A stretch of DNA of 42,361 nucleotides from Streptomyces sp. NBC_01551 (GTDB lineage Bacteria; Actinomycetota; Actinomycetes; Streptomycetales; Streptomycetaceae). The notes beneath the pieces were generated by a model that did not search any database, was not told the origin of the DNA, and saw only the letters and a list, made by a program, of their open reading frames with translations. The stretch lies in contig NZ_JAPEPX010000004.1 in assembly GCF_026339935.1 (NCBI RefSeq), positions 1 through 42,361 on the forward strand, in the 5' to 3' direction. Both the position numbers and the translations under genes were made by a program. Shown one piece after another: positions 1 through 42,361 of this stretch; position 1 is the first letter of the stretch; each line of letters starts with the position of its first letter.

Positions 1-18776
<18,776 letters not shown>

Positions 18777-18782
18777 CACTTA

Positions 18783-18786
18783 CTCC
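18783..18786 (-). promoter_or_regulatory. Ribosome binding site of gene 3
   Basis: The coding strand has GGAG six nt before the ATG at 18776. It lies in the 24-nt gap after the gene 2 stop (TGA at 18801-18803), too short for a normal promoter, so gene 3 is probably translated from the same transcript as gene 2. Confidence 0.75.
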
Positions 18787-18800
18787 GCACTTCGGGCACG

Positions 18801-21800
18801 TCAGAAGTTGCTGTTGCTGGTGGTGTTGCCGGAGGTGTCCTCGTCGAGGCCGCCACCGCCGTCGAGGGCGAGGTCGAGGAGGTCCTGGAGGTCCATCGTG
18901 TCGATGGACCCGGCCGTCTCGGAGGCGCCCGCACCGGGGTCCTCGGCGGGGGTGTCGGGTCCGGCGAGCCGCAGGAGGGTGTCGAGGAGTCCCGCTTCGC
19001 GGATCCGGCCCATGGGAATGGTGGCCAGGGTCCGGCGCAGCTCCACGTCCTGCGGGTCGGTGTCGAGGTCCGCGCCGGCCGTTGCGCCGCTTCCCTCGGG
19101 GAAGAGGGTGCGCAGCAGGTGGCGGGTGAGGGCCTCGGGGTTGGGGTAGTCGAAGACGAGGCTGGACGGCAGCCGCAGGCCGCACGCGGCGCCCAGGCGG
19201 TTGCGCAGTTCGACCGCCGTGAGGGAGTCGAAGCCCAGGTCCTTGAAGGCCCGGTCGGCTGCGACGGCGTCCGCGGAGGGGTGGCCGAGCGCTGCCGCCG
19301 CGTGCTCGCGCACGAGGTCGAGGAGGGCCGTGTCCCGGTCGTCCCCGGACAGTTCGGTCAGCTTGCCGAGTACGGACGCGGACGGGTCGGCGGTCGCGGA
19401 GGTGGCCGCTGCGGGTGCCTCCTCGCGCAGGGCGCCGCGTACCTCGGGCAGGTCGCCGACGAGCGGCCGGGGCCGTGCGGCGGCGAACACCGGGGCGAAC
19501 CGCTCCCAGTCGACGGAGGCCACGGTCACCGCGGCGTCCCGGCCGGCGAGGGCGCGTTCCAGGGCGAGCAGGTTCGTCTTCGGGTCCACGGGCGGCAGTC
19601 CGCGGCGGCTGAGCTGCTCCTCCGCGTCGCCTTCGGTGGCCATGCCGGCTTCGGCCCACGGCCCCCAGGCGATCGCCGTGGCGGCGAGCCCGCGGGCCGC
19701 GCGGCGCTCGGCGAGCGCGTCGAGGAAGGTGTTGGCGGCGGCGTACGCCCCCTGGCCGCCGCTGCCCCAGACACCGGCGATGGAGGAGAAGAGGACGAAC
19801 GCGTCGAGAGAGTCCGGGGCGTCGAACAGCGCGTCGAGGTGGACGGCGCCGGCGGTCTTGGCGGTGACGACCCGGGCGAAGCCGGGCAGGTCGGTGCCCG
19901 TGCCGGGCGGCTGGGAGACACCCGCGGCGTGCACGACGGCGCGGACGGGGGTGCCGTCGGCCGCCAGGCTCGCGACGAGCGCTTCGAGCGCGTCCCGGTC
20001 GGTGACGTCGCAGGCCGCCACGGTCACGGCCGCGCCGAGCGCCTCCAGTTCCGCGCGGACCTCGCCGGCGCCGGGCGCGTCGGCGCCGCCGCGGCTGACG
20101 AGCACGAGCCGCCGCGCGCCGCGTTCGGCGAGACGGCGCGCCACGTGGCGGCCGAGCGCGCCGGTACCGCCCGTGATGAGCACGGTGCCGGCCGGGGTCC
20201 ACCGGGGTGCGGTGCCCGCGCCGGTCGTCGGGGCGTGGACGAGGCGTCGTACGAGCGGGCCCACGGCCCGGATCGCGAGCTGGTCCTCGTCGCCCGCGCC
20301 GGTGAGTACGGCCGACAGCCGGGACAGGGCGCGCTCGTCGCACGCCTCGGGCAGGTCGACCAGGCCGCCCCAGCGGTCGGGGTGTTCCAGGGCGACGACC
20401 CGGCCCAGGCCCCAGACCTGGGACTGGGCGGCGCCGCCGAGCGCGTCGCCCGGGGCGGCGGCGACGGCGTCGCGGGTGACGCACCACAGGGGTGCGTCGG
20501 CGCAGCCGGCCGGCCCGTCCGGGTCGGTGAGCACCGAGGTGAGGGCGGCCGTGAGGGCCAGTCCGACGGGGACCGCCGGGTGCTCGGGGTGCGGCCGCTC
20601 GTCCAGTGCCAGGAGCGACAGGACGCCGGTGACCGGTCGCCCGTCGGCGGCCGCTGCCACCGCGTCGCGCAGCGTCTCGTCCAGGCGTGCGCGCAGGACC
20701 GCCGGGTCGCCGTCGGCGACGTCGAGCGGGAGCGGCAGGATCCGGGCCCCGTCTCCGCTGATGCGGTCGGTCAGCGCGCGGACCCACGGGTCCGCCGCCT
20801 GGGGGGCGGGTACGGCGACGAGCCAGGTGCCGCCGACGATCGCGGGGGTGCCCCGGTCCTCGCCGGACCACGGCTGCCAGACGACGCGGTACAGGAGGGA
20901 GTCGGCCCGCTCCTGTGCCTGCTGCTCCCTCCGCCATGCGGACAGGGCGGGCAGCGCGGCGCTGAGCGGCTGGTCGCCGTCGAGGGCGAACTCGTCGGCG
21001 AGCGCGCTCAGGTCGGCCCGCTCCACGACGTCCCAGAACCGGGCGTCGGTCTCGCTGCCGGCGGAGCCGGCCTGAGCGGTGCCGGTGCGCGTAGTGGCGG
21101 GCTCGGGCCAGTAGCGGCGGGACTGGAAGGGGTAAGTGGGCAGGTCGACGCGCCGGGCGCCGGCCGCGGTGGCGGAGAAGTACGCCCGCCAGTCGAGGGG
21201 GACGCCGCGGGTGTACGCGTGGGCGAGCGCCGTGGTGGCGGTCTCGGCTTCGGCGTCGGGGCGCGCGGCGCGCAGGACCGGCACGAAGGCGGCGTCCTGC
21301 TCGACGCAGTCCTGGGCGAGGGCGGAGAGGACGCCGTCGGGACCGAGTTCGAGGTACGTCGTGGCTCCGGCGGCTTCCAGGGCGCGGACGCCATCGAGGA
21401 AGCGGACCGCCTCGCGGACGTGCCGGACCCAGAACTCGGCCGATGCCATCTCGTCCGAGACAACCGAGCCGGTCAGGTTGGAGACGACCGGGATGCGCGG
21501 GGCGCCGTACGACAGTTCCTCGGCGACCTTGCGGAAGTCGGCGAGCATGCCGTCCATGTGCGGCGAGTGGAACGCGTGGCTGACGGTCAGCCGCTTGGAC
21601 TTGCGGTCCGGGAAGGCCTCGGCGATCGCGACCGCCGCCTCCTCGTCACCCGCGACGACGACCGACCGGGGACCGTTGACCGCCGCGATGCTCACGCGCT
21701 CGGTCAGCAGCGGCAGGACCTCGTCCTCCGACGCCTGCACCGCGATCATGACCCCGCCGGACGGGAGCGCCTGCATCAGACGACCACGGGCCACGACCAG

Positions 21801-24800
21801 GGCACACGCGTCCTCCAGCGAGAACACACCCGCCACGTGCGCGGCGGCGATCTCACCGATCGAGTGGCCCGACAGGAAGTCCGGGCGCAGACCCCACGAT
21901 TCGAGGAGCCGGAACAGCGCCACCTCGATCGCGAACAGCGCGGGCTGGGTGTACTCCGTACGGTTCAGCAGAGCCGCGTCCGCCCCGAACAGGACGTCCT
22001 TCAGCGGCAGTTCGAGGTCCATCCGCGCGCACACCGCGTCCAGCGCGGCCGCGAACGCCGGGTAGGTCTCGTAGAGCTCATGCCCCATCCCCAGCCGCTG
22101 GCTGCCCTGTCCCGTGAACAGGAACGCCAGGCCGCCACCGGAGACCGACCCACGGATCGGCCCCGGCGTCTGCTCGTCGGCCGCGAGGGCCGCGAGGGCG
22201 CGCAGCAGGCCCGCGCGGTCGCCGGCGGCGAACGCAGCCCGGTGTTCGAGGCCCGCGCGGCCGGTGGCCAGGGAGTAGGCCAGGTCCAGGAGGCCGGAGC
22301 CGTCCTCGGAGACGGCGTCCTCGGCAGTGGTGAGCAGCCGGGCCGCCTGGGCGCGGAGCGCCTGCGGGCTCTTGGCCGACAGGGCGTACGGAACCGGGCC
22401 GGCGGCCGAAGTCGGCGTCGCCGGCGGGTCCGTGGGCTCCGGTGCCTGCTCGATGATCGTGTGGGCGTTGGTGCCGCTGATGCCGAAGGAGGACACCGCC
22501 GCGCGCCGCGGCCGACGGGTCTCGGGCCATGTCGTGGCCTCCGTCAGCAGGGCGATGTCACCGGCCGACCAGTCGACGTGCGGGGTGGGCTCGTCGACGT
22601 GGAGGGTCTGCGGGAGCACCCCGTGGCGCATGGCCTGCACCATCTTGATGACGCCCGCCACACCGGCGGCGGCCTGGGTGTGGCCGATGTTGGACTTGAT
22701 GGAGCCCAGCAGCAGCGGCTGTTCGGCCGGACGGTCCTGACCGTAGGTCGCCAGCAGGGCCTGCGCCTCGATCGGGTCGCCGAGCCGGGTCCCCGTGCCG
22801 TGCGCCTCGACCGCGTCGACCTCGGCGGCGGACAGGCCCGCGCTCGCGAGGGCGGCGCGGATGACGCGCTGCTGAGAGGGGCCGTTGGGGGCGGTGAGTC
22901 CGTTGCTGGCACCGTCCTGGTTGATCGCCGAACCCCGTACCACCGCGAGTACCGGGTGCCCGTTGCGCCGGGCGTCCGAGAGCCGCTCGACGAGCAGCAT
23001 GCCGACACCCTCACCCCAGCCCGTGCCGTCGGCCGCCGCCGCGAACGCCTTGCAGCGGCCGTCGGGGGCGAGACCGCCCTGGTGGCTGAACTCGCTGAAC
23101 GTCCCGGGCGTCGACATCACCGTCACGCCGCCCGCGAGCGCGAGGGTGCATTCGCCGCCCCGCAGTGCCTGGACGGCCCAGTGCAGGGCGACAAGCGACG
23201 ACGAGCAGGCCGTGTCGACGGTGACGGCCGGGCCCTCCAGGCCCAGGGCGTACGAGACGCGGCCGGACATGACGCTGCCCGCGTTGCCGGTCATCACGTG
23301 GCCGAGGACGCCGTCCGGGTCTTCAGAGCGCTCCAGCTGGGCGTCGTAGCCACCGTACGAGGCGCCGACGAACACGCCGGCCCGGGTCCCGCGCAACGAC
23401 GACGGGTCGATGCCGGCCCGCTCGACCGCCTCCCAGGAGGTTTCGAGGAGCAGTCGCTGCTGCGGGTCCATGGCGAGGGCCTCGCGCGGCGAGATGCCGA
23501 AGAAGTCGGCGTCGAAGGAGTCGGCGTCGTGGACGAATCCGCCCGCGAAGGTGCGGCCGTCCTGTCCGGCGTACAGCTCGGCGGTGTCCCAGCCCCGGTT
23601 GCCGGGGAGTCCGGCGATCGCGTCGCCGCCGGTCTCGACGAGCCGCCACAGCTCTTCGGGACTGCGGACGCCGCCGGGGTAGCGGCAGCTCATGGCGATG
23701 ATCGCGATGGGGTCGTCGGCAAGGGTCACGGCAGCGCCCGGTGCGGCGTGCGCGCCGGTCTCGTCCGCGCCGGCTTCGTCGGCGTTGCCGAGGAGTTCGG
23801 TGCGCAGCTGCCGGGCGAGCGCGGTGGGCGTGGGGTGGTCGAAGACGAGCGTGCTGGCCAGGCGCAGCCCGGTGGCCGCGCCGAGGCGGTTGCGCAGTTC
23901 TACGGCGGTCAGCGAGTCGAAGCCGAGGTCCTTGAACGCCTTGGCGGGTTCGACCCGTTCGGCCGAGGCGTGGCCGAGTACGGAGGCGACCTGCGTGCGT
24001 ACGAGGTCCAGCAGGGCCCGGTCCTGTTCGGGGCGGGTGAGTCCGCTCAGCCGCTCGGCGAGCGGGGTGCCCGCGTCGGTACGGGTGCTCGCGGTCCGGC
24101 GTCCCGCCGGGCCGAGGAGTTCCCGGAACACGGGGGCGACGGGGCCGGGTGCGGCAGCATCGCGCAGTGCGGCGGGGTTGAGGCGGGCGGGGACGAGGAC
24201 GGGCCGGCCCGAGGTCAGCGCCGCGTCCAGCAGGGCCATGCCGTCGGCGGCGGACAGGGCGCCCATGCCGTGCTGCTCCATGCGTCGCAGCTGGGCCTCG
24301 TCGAGGCCGGCGGTCATGCCGCTGGCGTCGGCCCACAGGCCCCAGGCGAGCGCGGTGGCCGGCAGGCCCTGGTGGTGGCGGTGCTGGGCGAGGGCGTCCA
24401 GGAATACGTTGGCGCAGGCGTAGTTGGCCTGGCCCGCGCTGCCGAGGGTGCCGGCGATGGCGGAGTAGAGGACGAACGCCGTGACCGGCAGGTCGCGGGT
24501 GAGTTCGTGCAGGTGGAGGGCGGCTACGGCCTTCGGCCGCAGGACGGTGTCCAGGCGCTCGGGAGTGAGGGATGCGAGCACGCCGTCGTCGAGGACGCCC
24601 GCGGTGTGGACCACGGTGGTGAGGGGGTGCGCGGCGGGTACGCCGGCCAGGACCGCGGCCAGGGCGTCACGGTCGGCGGCGTCGCACGCCGCCCAGGTGA
24701 CCTCGGCGCCCAGCTCGGCCAGCTCCGCGGTGCGTGCGGCGGCGCCGGGCGCGTCGGCGCCACGACGGCTGAGCAGCAGCAGGTGGCGTACGCCGTGGGC

Positions 24801-27800
24801 GGTGACGAGGTGGCGGGCGACGATCCCGGCGAGCGTGCCGGAGCCGCCGGTGATCAGGGCGGTGCCGTCCGGGTCGATGACGACGGCGTCGGCCGTCGGC
24901 GCGGTGGCGGGCGGGGTGCGCCGCAGCCGCGGCACGTGGACGGCGCCGTCGCGCAGCAGCAGCTCCGGCTCGCCGGAGGCGAGGGCCGCGGCGAGGAGGG
25001 CGGTCTCGGCCGGGTCGACGGCCGGGTCGGTGAGGCCGGCGAGGTCGTGGACGTCGGCGAGGAGGAAGCGGCCGGGGTTCTCGGTCTCCGCCGAGCGCAG
25101 CAGACCCCGGACGGCGGCGTGCGGGAGGTCCTCGCCGCCTTCGCCGGGACCGGCGACCGCGCCGCTGGTCACGACGACCAGGCGGGACGCCTCGAACCGG
25201 GTGTCGGCCGACCAGGCGCGCACGAGGGCGAGCGCCCGGTGCGCGGCCTCGCGCAGGGTTTCCTCCGCGAGCGCGGCGTCCTGGCGGGGGAAGGGGGCCA
25301 GGACGTAGGCCGGTACGGGCAGGCCCGCGTCGACCGCCGCGCCCAGCTCCGCCAGGTCGGCGTGGCGGGTGGCGTGGCCGAAGCCGGTCGAGCCGAGGAC
25401 GGCCCAGCCGCCGGCGGGCTCGGCCGCGCCGGCATCCGGCCGGACCGGCAGCGGCGCCCAGTCGAGTTGGAACAGCGCCTCGCGCAGGACGGCCGGCACC
25501 GGGTGCGGGGCACCCGTGGTCGCGGTGGTCCCGGCCGTGAACGGCCGCGCGGCCAGTCGGCCGACGGTCGCCACCGGGTCGCCGAGGTCGTCGGCGAGGT
25601 CCAGGGCGAACGCGCCGTCGGCGGCGGGCCGGATGCGGACGCGCAGGGCGTCGGCGCCCTGCGCGTGCAGGGTCACGTCCGACCAGACGCTGCCCGGCCC
25701 GACGCCCGTGCCCGGGCGGTCGGCGTACGGGAGTGCCAGGGCGAGCGCGGCGTGCGCGGCGGCGTCCAGCAGCGCCGGGTGCAGGCCGAAGTCGGCCGTC
25801 TGCGGGCGCTCCTGCGGGCCGTCTGCGGGCAGGCGCACCTGGGCGTAGTACGCGCCGTCGTGCTGCCAGGCCGCGTCGACGGTGGCGTGGAGCCGGTCGG
25901 TGTCGTGGAGCCGGTCGGTGTCGAGGGCTTCCGCCCCGGTGGGCGGCCACTGGGCCAGGTCGAAGGCCGTGGCCCGTGCGGCGGGCGCGAGGACGCCGTG
26001 GGCGTGGCGCGTCCACCCGGTGTCGCCGGTGGCGTCGTCCTCGGGCCGGCCGGACACGGTGAAGGTGCGGTGGCCCTGCTCGTCCGGGTTCTCGACGAGC
26101 ACCTGGACGCGGACGCCGCCGTCGGCGGGCAGTGCGAGCGCCGCGTCGAGCACCAGTTCCTCGACGTGCCCGCAGCCGGCCTGGTCACCCGCGCGGACGG
26201 CGAGTTCGACGAACGCGGCACCCGGCAGCACGACCGTACCGGCCACGGTGTGGTCGGCGAGCCAGGGCTGGGTGCGCAGCGAGAGGCGGCCGGTGCACAG
26301 CACCTGGTCGGAGCCGGCCAGGGTGACGGCCGCGCCGAGCAGCGGGTGCGAGGCCGGGTCGAGTCCGGCCACGCTGACGTCGCCGGCCGGGGCGGCGCCG
26401 GGCTCCAGCCAGTAGCGCTCGTGCTGGAAGGCGTAGGTGGGCAGGTCGACGCGCTGGGCGCCGGTGCCGGCGAAGTACACCGACCAGTCGACGCGGGCGC
26501 CGTGGGCGTGGGCGCGGGCGAGCGCGGCGAGGGCCGTCTCGGGCTCGGGCCGGCCGCTGCGCAGCGCGGGGAGGAAGGCCGCGTCGTCGGCGGTGACGCA
26601 GTCCTGGGCGAGCGCGGACAGCACGCCTTCGGGGCCGAGTTCGACGTACGTCGTGACTCCGGCGGCCTCCAGGGCGCGGACGCCGTCGAGGAAGCGGACC
26701 GCCTCGCGGACGTGCCGGACCCAGAAGTCGGCCGAGGCCATCTCGTCGGTGACCAGGGCACCGGTCAGGTTGGACACGACGGGGATGCTCGGGGCCTCGT
26801 ACGTGAGGCCCCGCGCCACCGTGCGGAAGGCGTCGAGCATGCCGTCCATGTGGGGCGAGTGGAAGGCGTGGCTGACGGTGAGCCGCTTGGTCTTGCGGCC
26901 CTGGGCCTCGAACCGCCCGGCGACGGCGGCCGCGGCCTCCTCGTCTCCGGCGACGACCACGGCACGCGGGCCGTTGACGGCGGCGATGCTCACCCGCTCG
27001 GTCAGCAGCGGCAGGACCTCCTCCTCCGAGGCCTGGACGGCGATCATGGCGCCGCCGGCGGGCAGGGCCTGCATCAGGCGACCGCGGGCCGCGACCAGCG
27101 TGCACGCGTCCTCCAGCGAGAACACCCCGGCGACGTGCGCGGCGGCGATCTCGCCGATGGAGTGGCCGGACACGAGGTCCGGCCGCAGACCCCACGATTC
27201 GAGGAGCCGGAACAGCGCCACCTCGACGGCGAACAGCGCGGGCTGGGTGTACTCCGTACGGTCGAGCAGGTCCGCGTCGCCCCCGAACAGGACGTCCTTC
27301 AGGGGCAGTTCCAGCTTCCCGCACACCGCGTCGAGGGCGTCCGCGAACACCGGGTACGTCTCGTACAGTTCACGGCCCATCCCGAGCCGCTGACTGCCCT
27401 GCCCCGTGAACAGGAACGCGCTCCGGCCCTCGGCCACGCTGTCCGTGACCAGGCCCGCGGCCTCCTGGCCGGCGGCGAGCGCGGCCAGGGCGGTGGCGAG
27501 GTCGTCGTCCGTGCGGCCGAGAAGCACGGCGCGGTGTTCCAGGGCGCCGCGCGTGGTGGCGAGGGAGTAGCCGAGGTCGAGGGCCGACGCGGCGGCGCCC
27601 TCCTGGGCGGCGCGGGCGGCGATCAGCCGGGCGGCCTGGGCGCGCAGTGCGGCGGCGCTCCGGCCCGAGAGCGTCCAGGGGAGCACGGCGGGCCGGGCGG
27701 GAGCCTGGGCGGCCGGCCCGCTCTCCGGGCCCGCACCTTCCGGGGCCTCCTCGGGCGGGGCCTGCTCGATGATGGTGTGCGCGTTGGTGCCGCTCACGCC

Positions 27801-29144
27801 GAAGGCGGAGACGGCCGCGCGGCGCGGGGCCCCGGTCTCGGGCCACGCCATGGGCTCGGTCAGCAGCGACACCGCTCCGCCCGACCAGTCGACGTCGGGG
27901 GTCGGCTCGTCGACGTGCAGGGTCTGCGGCAGCACCCCGTGGCGGATCGCCATGACCGTCTTGATGATGCCGGCGACACCGGCGGCGGCCTGGGTGTGGC
28001 CGATGTTGGACTTCAGGGAGCCGAGGCGGAGCGGCCGGCCCTCGGGGCGGTCCTGCCCGTACGTGGCCAGCAGTGCCTGCGCCTCGATGGGGTCCCCGAG
28101 CCGGGTGCCCGTGCCGTGGGCCTCGACGGCGTCGACCTCGGCGGCCGAGAGCCGGGCGTTCTCCAGGGCCTGGCGGATGACGCGCTGCTGGGACGGGCCG
28201 TTGGGGGCGGTCAGGCCGTTGCTGGCGCCGTCCTGGTTGACGGCGGAGCCCCGCACCACGGCGAGCACGGGGTGCCCGTTGCGGCGGGCGTCGGAGAGAC
28301 GTTCCACCAGGAGGACGCCGACGCCCTCGGACCAGCCGGTGCCGTCGGCGGACGCGGCGAAGGACTTGCAGCGCCCGTCGGCGGCGAGGCCGCGCTGGCG
28401 GCTGAACTCGACGAACACGTCGGGGGTGGGCATCACGCAGACGCCTCCGACCAGGGCGAGCGAGCACTCGCGCTGGCGCAGGGCCTGGCCGGCCAGGTGC
28501 AGGGCCACCAGGGAGGAGGAGCACGCCGTGTCGATGGTCGCGGCGGGGCCCTCCAGGCCGAGGACGTAGCTGACCCGGCCCGACAGCACGCTCGTCGCGC
28601 CACCCGTCAGCAGCAGCCCTTCGAGCCCTTCCGGAACCTCCCTCAGGTCGGCCCCGTACCCCATGGCGCCCGCGCCGATGTACACGCCGGTACGGCTGCC
28701 GCGCACGGAGGCCGGATCGATCCCGGCCCGCTCGAACACCTCCCACGAGGTTTCCAGGATCTGGCGCTGCTGCGGGTCCATGGCGAGGGCCTCGCGCGGC
28801 GATATGCCGAAGAATCCGGGGTCGAACACGGTGGCGTCGGTGAGGAATCCGCCGCCCGTGTTGTAGAAGGTGCCTTTGCGGTCGGGGTCGGGATCGGCGA
28901 GGGAGGCGATGTCCCAGCCGCGGTCCCCGGGGAATCCGGTGATGGCGTCACCGCCCTGGGAGACCAGTCGCCACAGGTCCTCGGGGGACCGTACCCCGTC
29001 GGGGAAACGGCAGCTCATCGCGACGATGGCGATGGGCTCGTGGGCGTCCTGCTCGACCTCCTGGAGACGGCGGCGGGCCCGCCGCAGCTCCGTGGTCATC
29101 CACTTCAGGTTTTCGAGAAGCTTTTCTTCGTTCGCGCCGGCCAC
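18801..29144 (-). CDS. Modular type I polyketide synthase, gene 2 (two modules, complete)
   Basis: Complete PKS subunit of 3447 aa. The GTG start at 29144 is favoured by an ideal ribosome binding site 7 nt upstream. The N-terminal ~35 residues ([12 protein letters not shown]..., charged heptads) form a docking coiled coil. Approximate domains: KS 36-463, AT 575-910, DH 932-1200, KR 1225-1660, ACP 1705-1780, KS 1809-2235, AT 2339-2680, KR 2695-3215, ACP 3265-3335, C-terminal docking region to 3447 ([16 protein letters not shown]). KS catalytic Cys (TACSSS) and His motifs, AT GHSIG/HAFH and ACP GFDSL are intact. The first module has a degenerate DH and a KR lacking the catalytic Ser, so its chemistry is uncertain. 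The second KR is A-type (Trp, no LDD). It sits 90 nt after gene 1 and 24 nt before gene 3, so it probably acts between them in an operon. No TTA codon is present. Confidence 0.97.
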   Translation of the reverse strand: MAGANEEKLLENLKWMTTELRRARRRLQEVEQDAHEPIAIVAMSCRFPDGVRSPEDLWRLVSQGGDAITGFPGDRGWDIASLADPDPDRKGTFYNTGGGFLTDATVFDPGFFGISPREALAMDPQQRQILETSWEVFERAGIDPASVRGSRTGVYIGAGAMGYGADLREVPEGLEGLLLTGGATSVLSGRVSYVLGLEGPAATIDTACSSSLVALHLAGQALRQRECSLALVGGVCVMPTPDVFVEFSRQRGLAADGRCKSFAASADGTGWSEGVGVLLVERLSDARRNGHPVLAVVRGSAVNQDGASNGLTAPNGPSQQRVIRQALENARLSAAEVDAVEAHGTGTRLGDPIEAQALLATYGQDRPEGRPLRLGSLKSNIGHTQAAAGVAGIIKTVMAIRHGVLPQTLHVDEPTPDVDWSGGAVSLLTEPMAWPETGAPRRAAVSAFGVSGTNAHTIIEQAPPEEAPEGAGPESGPAAQAPARPAVLPWTLSGRSAAALRAQAARLIAARAAQEGAAASALDLGYSLATTRGALEHRAVLLGRTDDDLATALAALAAGQEAAGLVTDSVAEGRSAFLFTGQGSQRLGMGRELYETYPVFADALDAVCGKLELPLKDVLFGGDADLLDRTEYTQPALFAVEVALFRLLESWGLRPDLVSGHSIGEIAAAHVAGVFSLEDACTLVAARGRLMQALPAGGAMIAVQASEEEVLPLLTERVSIAAVNGPRAVVVAGDEEAAAAVAGRFEAQGRKTKRLTVSHAFHSPHMDGMLDAFRTVARGLTYEAPSIPVVSNLTGALVTDEMASADFWVRHVREAVRFLDGVRALEAAGVTTYVELGPEGVLSALAQDCVTADDAAFLPALRSGRPEPETALAALARAHAHGARVDWSVYFAGTGAQRVDLPTYAFQHERYWLEPGAAPAGDVSVAGLDPASHPLLGAAVTLAGSDQVLCTGRLSLRTQPWLADHTVAGTVVLPGAAFVELAVRAGDQAGCGHVEELVLDAALALPADGGVRVQVLVENPDEQGHRTFTVSGRPEDDATGDTGWTRHAHGVLAPAARATAFDLAQWPPTGAEALDTDRLHDTDRLHATVDAAWQHDGAYYAQVRLPADGPQERPQTADFGLHPALLDAAAHAALALALPYADRPGTGVGPGSVWSDVTLHAQGADALRVRIRPAADGAFALDLADDLGDPVATVGRLAARPFTAGTTATTGAPHPVPAVLREALFQLDWAPLPVRPDAGAAEPAGGWAVLGSTGFGHATRHADLAELGAAVDAGLPVPAYVLAPFPRQDAALAEETLREAAHRALALVRAWSADTRFEASRLVVVTSGAVAGPGEGGEDLPHAAVRGLLRSAETENPGRFLLADVHDLAGLTDPAVDPAETALLAAALASGEPELLLRDGAVHVPRLRRTPPATAPTADAVVIDPDGTALITGGSGTLAGIVARHLVTAHGVRHLLLLSRRGADAPGAAARTAELAELGAEVTWAACDAADRDALAAVLAGVPAAHPLTTVVHTAGVLDDGVLASLTPERLDTVLRPKAVAALHLHELTRDLPVTAFVLYSAIAGTLGSAGQANYACANVFLDALAQHRHHQGLPATALAWGLWADASGMTAGLDEAQLRRMEQHGMGALSAADGMALLDAALTSGRPVLVPARLNPAALRDAAAPGPVAPVFRELLGPAGRRTASTRTDAGTPLAERLSGLTRPEQDRALLDLVRTQVASVLGHASAERVEPAKAFKDLGFDSLTAVELRNRLGAATGLRLASTLVFDHPTPTALARQLRTELLGNADEAGADETGAHAAPGAAVTLADDPIAIIAMSCRYPGGVRSPEELWRLVETGGDAIAGLPGNRGWDTAELYAGQDGRTFAGGFVHDADSFDADFFGISPREALAMDPQQRLLLETSWEAVERAGIDPSSLRGTRAGVFVGASYGGYDAQLERSEDPDGVLGHVMTGNAGSVMSGRVSYALGLEGPAVTVDTACSSSLVALHWAVQALRGGECTLALAGGVTVMSTPGTFSEFSHQGGLAPDGRCKAFAAAADGTGWGEGVGMLLVERLSDARRNGHPVLAVVRGSAINQDGASNGLTAPNGPSQQRVIRAALASAGLSAAEVDAVEAHGTGTRLGDPIEAQALLATYGQDRPAEQPLLLGSIKSNIGHTQAAAGVAGVIKMVQAMRHGVLPQTLHVDEPTPHVDWSAGDIALLTEATTWPETRRPRRAAVSSFGISGTNAHTIIEQAPEPTDPPATPTSAAGPVPYALSAKSPQALRAQAARLLTTAEDAVSEDGSGLLDLAYSLATGRAGLEHRAAFAAGDRAGLLRALAALAADEQTPGPIRGSVSGGGLAFLFTGQGSQRLGMGHELYETYPAFAAALDAVCARMDLELPLKDVLFGADAALLNRTEYTQPALFAIEVALFRLLESWGLRPDFLSGHSIGEIAAAHVAGVFSLEDACALVVARGRLMQALPSGGVMIAVQASEDEVLPLLTERVSIAAVNGPRSVVVAGDEEAAVAIAEAFPDRKSKRLTVSHAFHSPHMDGMLADFRKVAEELSYGAPRIPVVSNLTGSVVSDEMASAEFWVRHVREAVRFLDGVRALEAAGATTYLELGPDGVLSALAQDCVEQDAAFVPVLRAARPDAEAETATTALAHAYTRGVPLDWRAYFSATAAGARRVDLPTYPFQSRRYWPEPATTRTGTAQAGSAGSETDARFWDVVERADLSALADEFALDGDQPLSAALPALSAWRREQQAQERADSLLYRVVWQPWSGEDRGTPAIVGGTWLVAVPAPQAADPWVRALTDRISGDGARILPLPLDVADGDPAVLRARLDETLRDAVAAAADGRPVTGVLSLLALDERPHPEHPAVPVGLALTAALTSVLTDPDGPAGCADAPLWCVTRDAVAAAPGDALGGAAQSQVWGLGRVVALEHPDRWGGLVDLPEACDERALSRLSAVLTGAGDEDQLAIRAVGPLVRRLVHAPTTGAGTAPRWTPAGTVLITGGTGALGRHVARRLAERGARRLVLVSRGGADAPGAGEVRAELEALGAAVTVAACDVTDRDALEALVASLAADGTPVRAVVHAAGVSQPPGTGTDLPGFARVVTAKTAGAVHLDALFDAPDSLDAFVLFSSIAGVWGSGGQGAYAAANTFLDALAERRAARGLAATAIAWGPWAEAGMATEGDAEEQLSRRGLPPVDPKTNLLALERALAGRDAAVTVASVDWERFAPVFAAARPRPLVGDLPEVRGALREEAPAAATSATADPSASVLGKLTELSGDDRDTALLDLVREHAAAALGHPSADAVAADRAFKDLGFDSLTAVELRNRLGAACGLRLPSSLVFDYPNPEALTRHLLRTLFPEGSGATAGADLDTDPQDVELRRTLATIPMGRIREAGLLDTLLRLAGPDTPAEDPGAGASETAGSIDTMDLQDLLDLALDGGGGLDEDTSGNTTSNSNF
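18804..19090 (-). other. C-terminal docking region of gene 2 protein
   Basis: Beyond the last ACP come a helix ([20 protein letters not shown], then [10 protein letters not shown]), an acidic linker and a terminal amphipathic stretch [16 protein letters not shown], ending in a Gly/Asp/Asn-rich tail. This is the usual layout of a C-terminal docking domain. The immediate downstream gene starts with [15 protein letters not shown], the expected partner coiled coil, supporting transfer from gene 2 to gene 3. Confidence 0.8.
19130..23720 (-). other. Gene 2, module 2: KS-AT-KR-ACP
   Basis: KS about 23720-22440 with TACSSS. AT about 22130-21105 with GHSIG and HAFH (malonyl). A dimerization element ([18 protein letters not shown]) leads into a KR at about 20900-19500 with NADPH motif TGGTGALG near 20150-20195. 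The KR has no LDD and shows [11 protein letters not shown], so A-type like the last module of gene 1. Ser, Tyr and Lys are present. ACP about 19350-19140. Predicted product is a beta-hydroxyl. Part of the KS closely matches the KS of gene 3 module 4. Confidence 0.94.
23800..29040 (-). other. Gene 2, module 1: KS-AT-DH-KR-ACP with degenerate reductive domains
   Basis: KS about 29040-27757 and AT about 27422-26415 (GHSIG, HAFH) look normal. DH about 26350-25545 keeps His (26250-26252, [10 protein letters not shown]) and Asp (25764-25766, HPALLD), but the YGPxFxGL segment between them is absent and an 18-bp tandem duplication sits in its place. The His-to-Asp distance is 162 residues, against 166-171 in the other three DHs here. 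KR about 25470-24170 is B-type (LDD), with NADPH motif TGGSGTLAG and Tyr at 24420-24422, but Ala (24459-24461) replaces the catalytic Ser (YSAIAG). ACP about 24030-23810 is normal. On paper the module makes an alkene; actual reduction and dehydration are doubtful. Confidence 0.92.
25887..25922 (-). repeat. 18-bp perfect tandem duplication in a DH domain
   Basis: Copies at 25887-25904 and 25905-25922 are identical and encode a doubled DTDRLH in the gene 2 module 1 DH. The duplication lies where the YGPxFxGL motif is expected, and that motif is absent. Confidence 0.95.
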
Positions 29145-29151
29145 TGGAACG

Positions 29152-29160
29152 TCACCTCCT
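29152..29160 (-). promoter_or_regulatory. Ribosome binding site of gene 2
   Basis: The coding strand reads AGGAGGTGA seven nt before a GTG codon at 29144, essentially a perfect anti-16S match. It decides the GTG start, which is followed directly by the docking coiled coil. Confidence 0.9.
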
Positions 29161-29191
29161 GGAGAAATGGGGAATGCATACGGGATTCGGA

Positions 29192-29210
29192 ATCGGCTGG
29201 AAACGCCGAT
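29192..29210. repeat. Small inverted repeat in the spacer
   Basis: ATCGGC and GCCGAT, six perfect pairs around a 7-nt loop (TGGAAAC). This is a weak hairpin without a T run, so an efficient terminator is unlikely. It may slow decay or mean nothing. Confidence 0.45.
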
Positions 29211-29231
29211 CGGGCATCGGATCGGGCATCA
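29208..29231. repeat. 12-bp tandem direct repeat in the spacer
   Basis: Two adjacent copies of GATCGGGCATC plus one variable base (29208-29219 and 29220-29231). They lie immediately downstream of the gene 1 stop. No function is recognisable. Confidence 0.75.
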
Positions 29232-29234
29232 GGT

Positions 29235-42361
<13,127 letters not shown>

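Larger units (their letters stand above)
29145..29234 (-). other. Intergenic spacer between genes 1 and 2
   Basis: Ninety nt between the TGA of gene 1 and the GTG of gene 2. It contains a 12-bp direct repeat, an imperfect short inverted repeat and the gene 2 ribosome binding site. It is less GC-biased than the coding sequence (ATGCAT, GAAATGG). I see no convincing -35/-10 pair and no strong terminator with a T run. Confidence 0.7.

Noticed and set aside
29192..29210. Rho-independent terminator between genes 1 and 2
   Set aside because: Only six pairs and no T run follow; co-transcription is more plausible.

Overview
The window is one stretch of a giant type I modular polyketide synthase (PKS) locus. 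Very high GC, strong GC preference at codon third positions, a GGAGGTGA-type ribosome binding site and GTG/ATG starts point to an actinomycete, probably Streptomyces or a close relative (inference). All coding is on the minus strand, so transcription runs from 42361 towards 1. There are three genes, and no RNA gene, transposon, CRISPR array or regulatory gene is visible. No loading module, thioesterase or tailoring gene is present, so the assembly line continues beyond both ends.

Layout in transcription order. Gene 1 (42361-29235, 5' end outside the window) holds the end of one module (KR-ACP), a fully reducing module (KS-AT-DH-ER-KR-ACP) and a KR-only module (KS-AT-KR-ACP), then a C-terminal docking region. 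Its reading frame is broken near 42278 and several times between about 32160 and 32610. Gene 2 (29144-18801, complete, 3447 aa) holds KS-AT-DH-KR-ACP and KS-AT-KR-ACP. Gene 3 (18776-1, 3' end outside the window, at least 6258 codons) holds KS-AT-DH-KR-ACP, two KS-AT-KR-ACP modules, and a fourth module KS-AT-DH-KR that is cut inside the KR. Gaps between genes are 90 and 24 nt, so co-transcription is likely.

All eight AT domains carry GHS(I/V)G and HAFH, the malonyl-CoA signature, so this part of the chain should have no methyl branches. Read literally, the modules give: an undefined unit, a saturated unit, a hydroxyl (A-type KR), an alkene, a hydroxyl (A-type KR), an alkene, two hydroxyls (B-type KRs), and an alkene. 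That pattern suits a polyol/polyene polyketide; the compound itself cannot be named from this window.

The most interesting details are departures from the textbook modules. Two KRs have alanine in place of the catalytic serine. One DH lacks its YGPxF segment next to a perfect 18-bp tandem duplication, and another has Asp for the Gly of HxxxGxxxxP and His for the Tyr of YGP. A KR has a Ser/Gly/Ala/Asp low-complexity insertion containing a 42-bp tandem repeat. One KR-only module lacks the dimerization element and appears to be a recent KR copy from its neighbour, with codon usage unlike its surroundings. Long near-identical KS and AT tracts between distant modules suggest gene conversion, or risk of misassembly.
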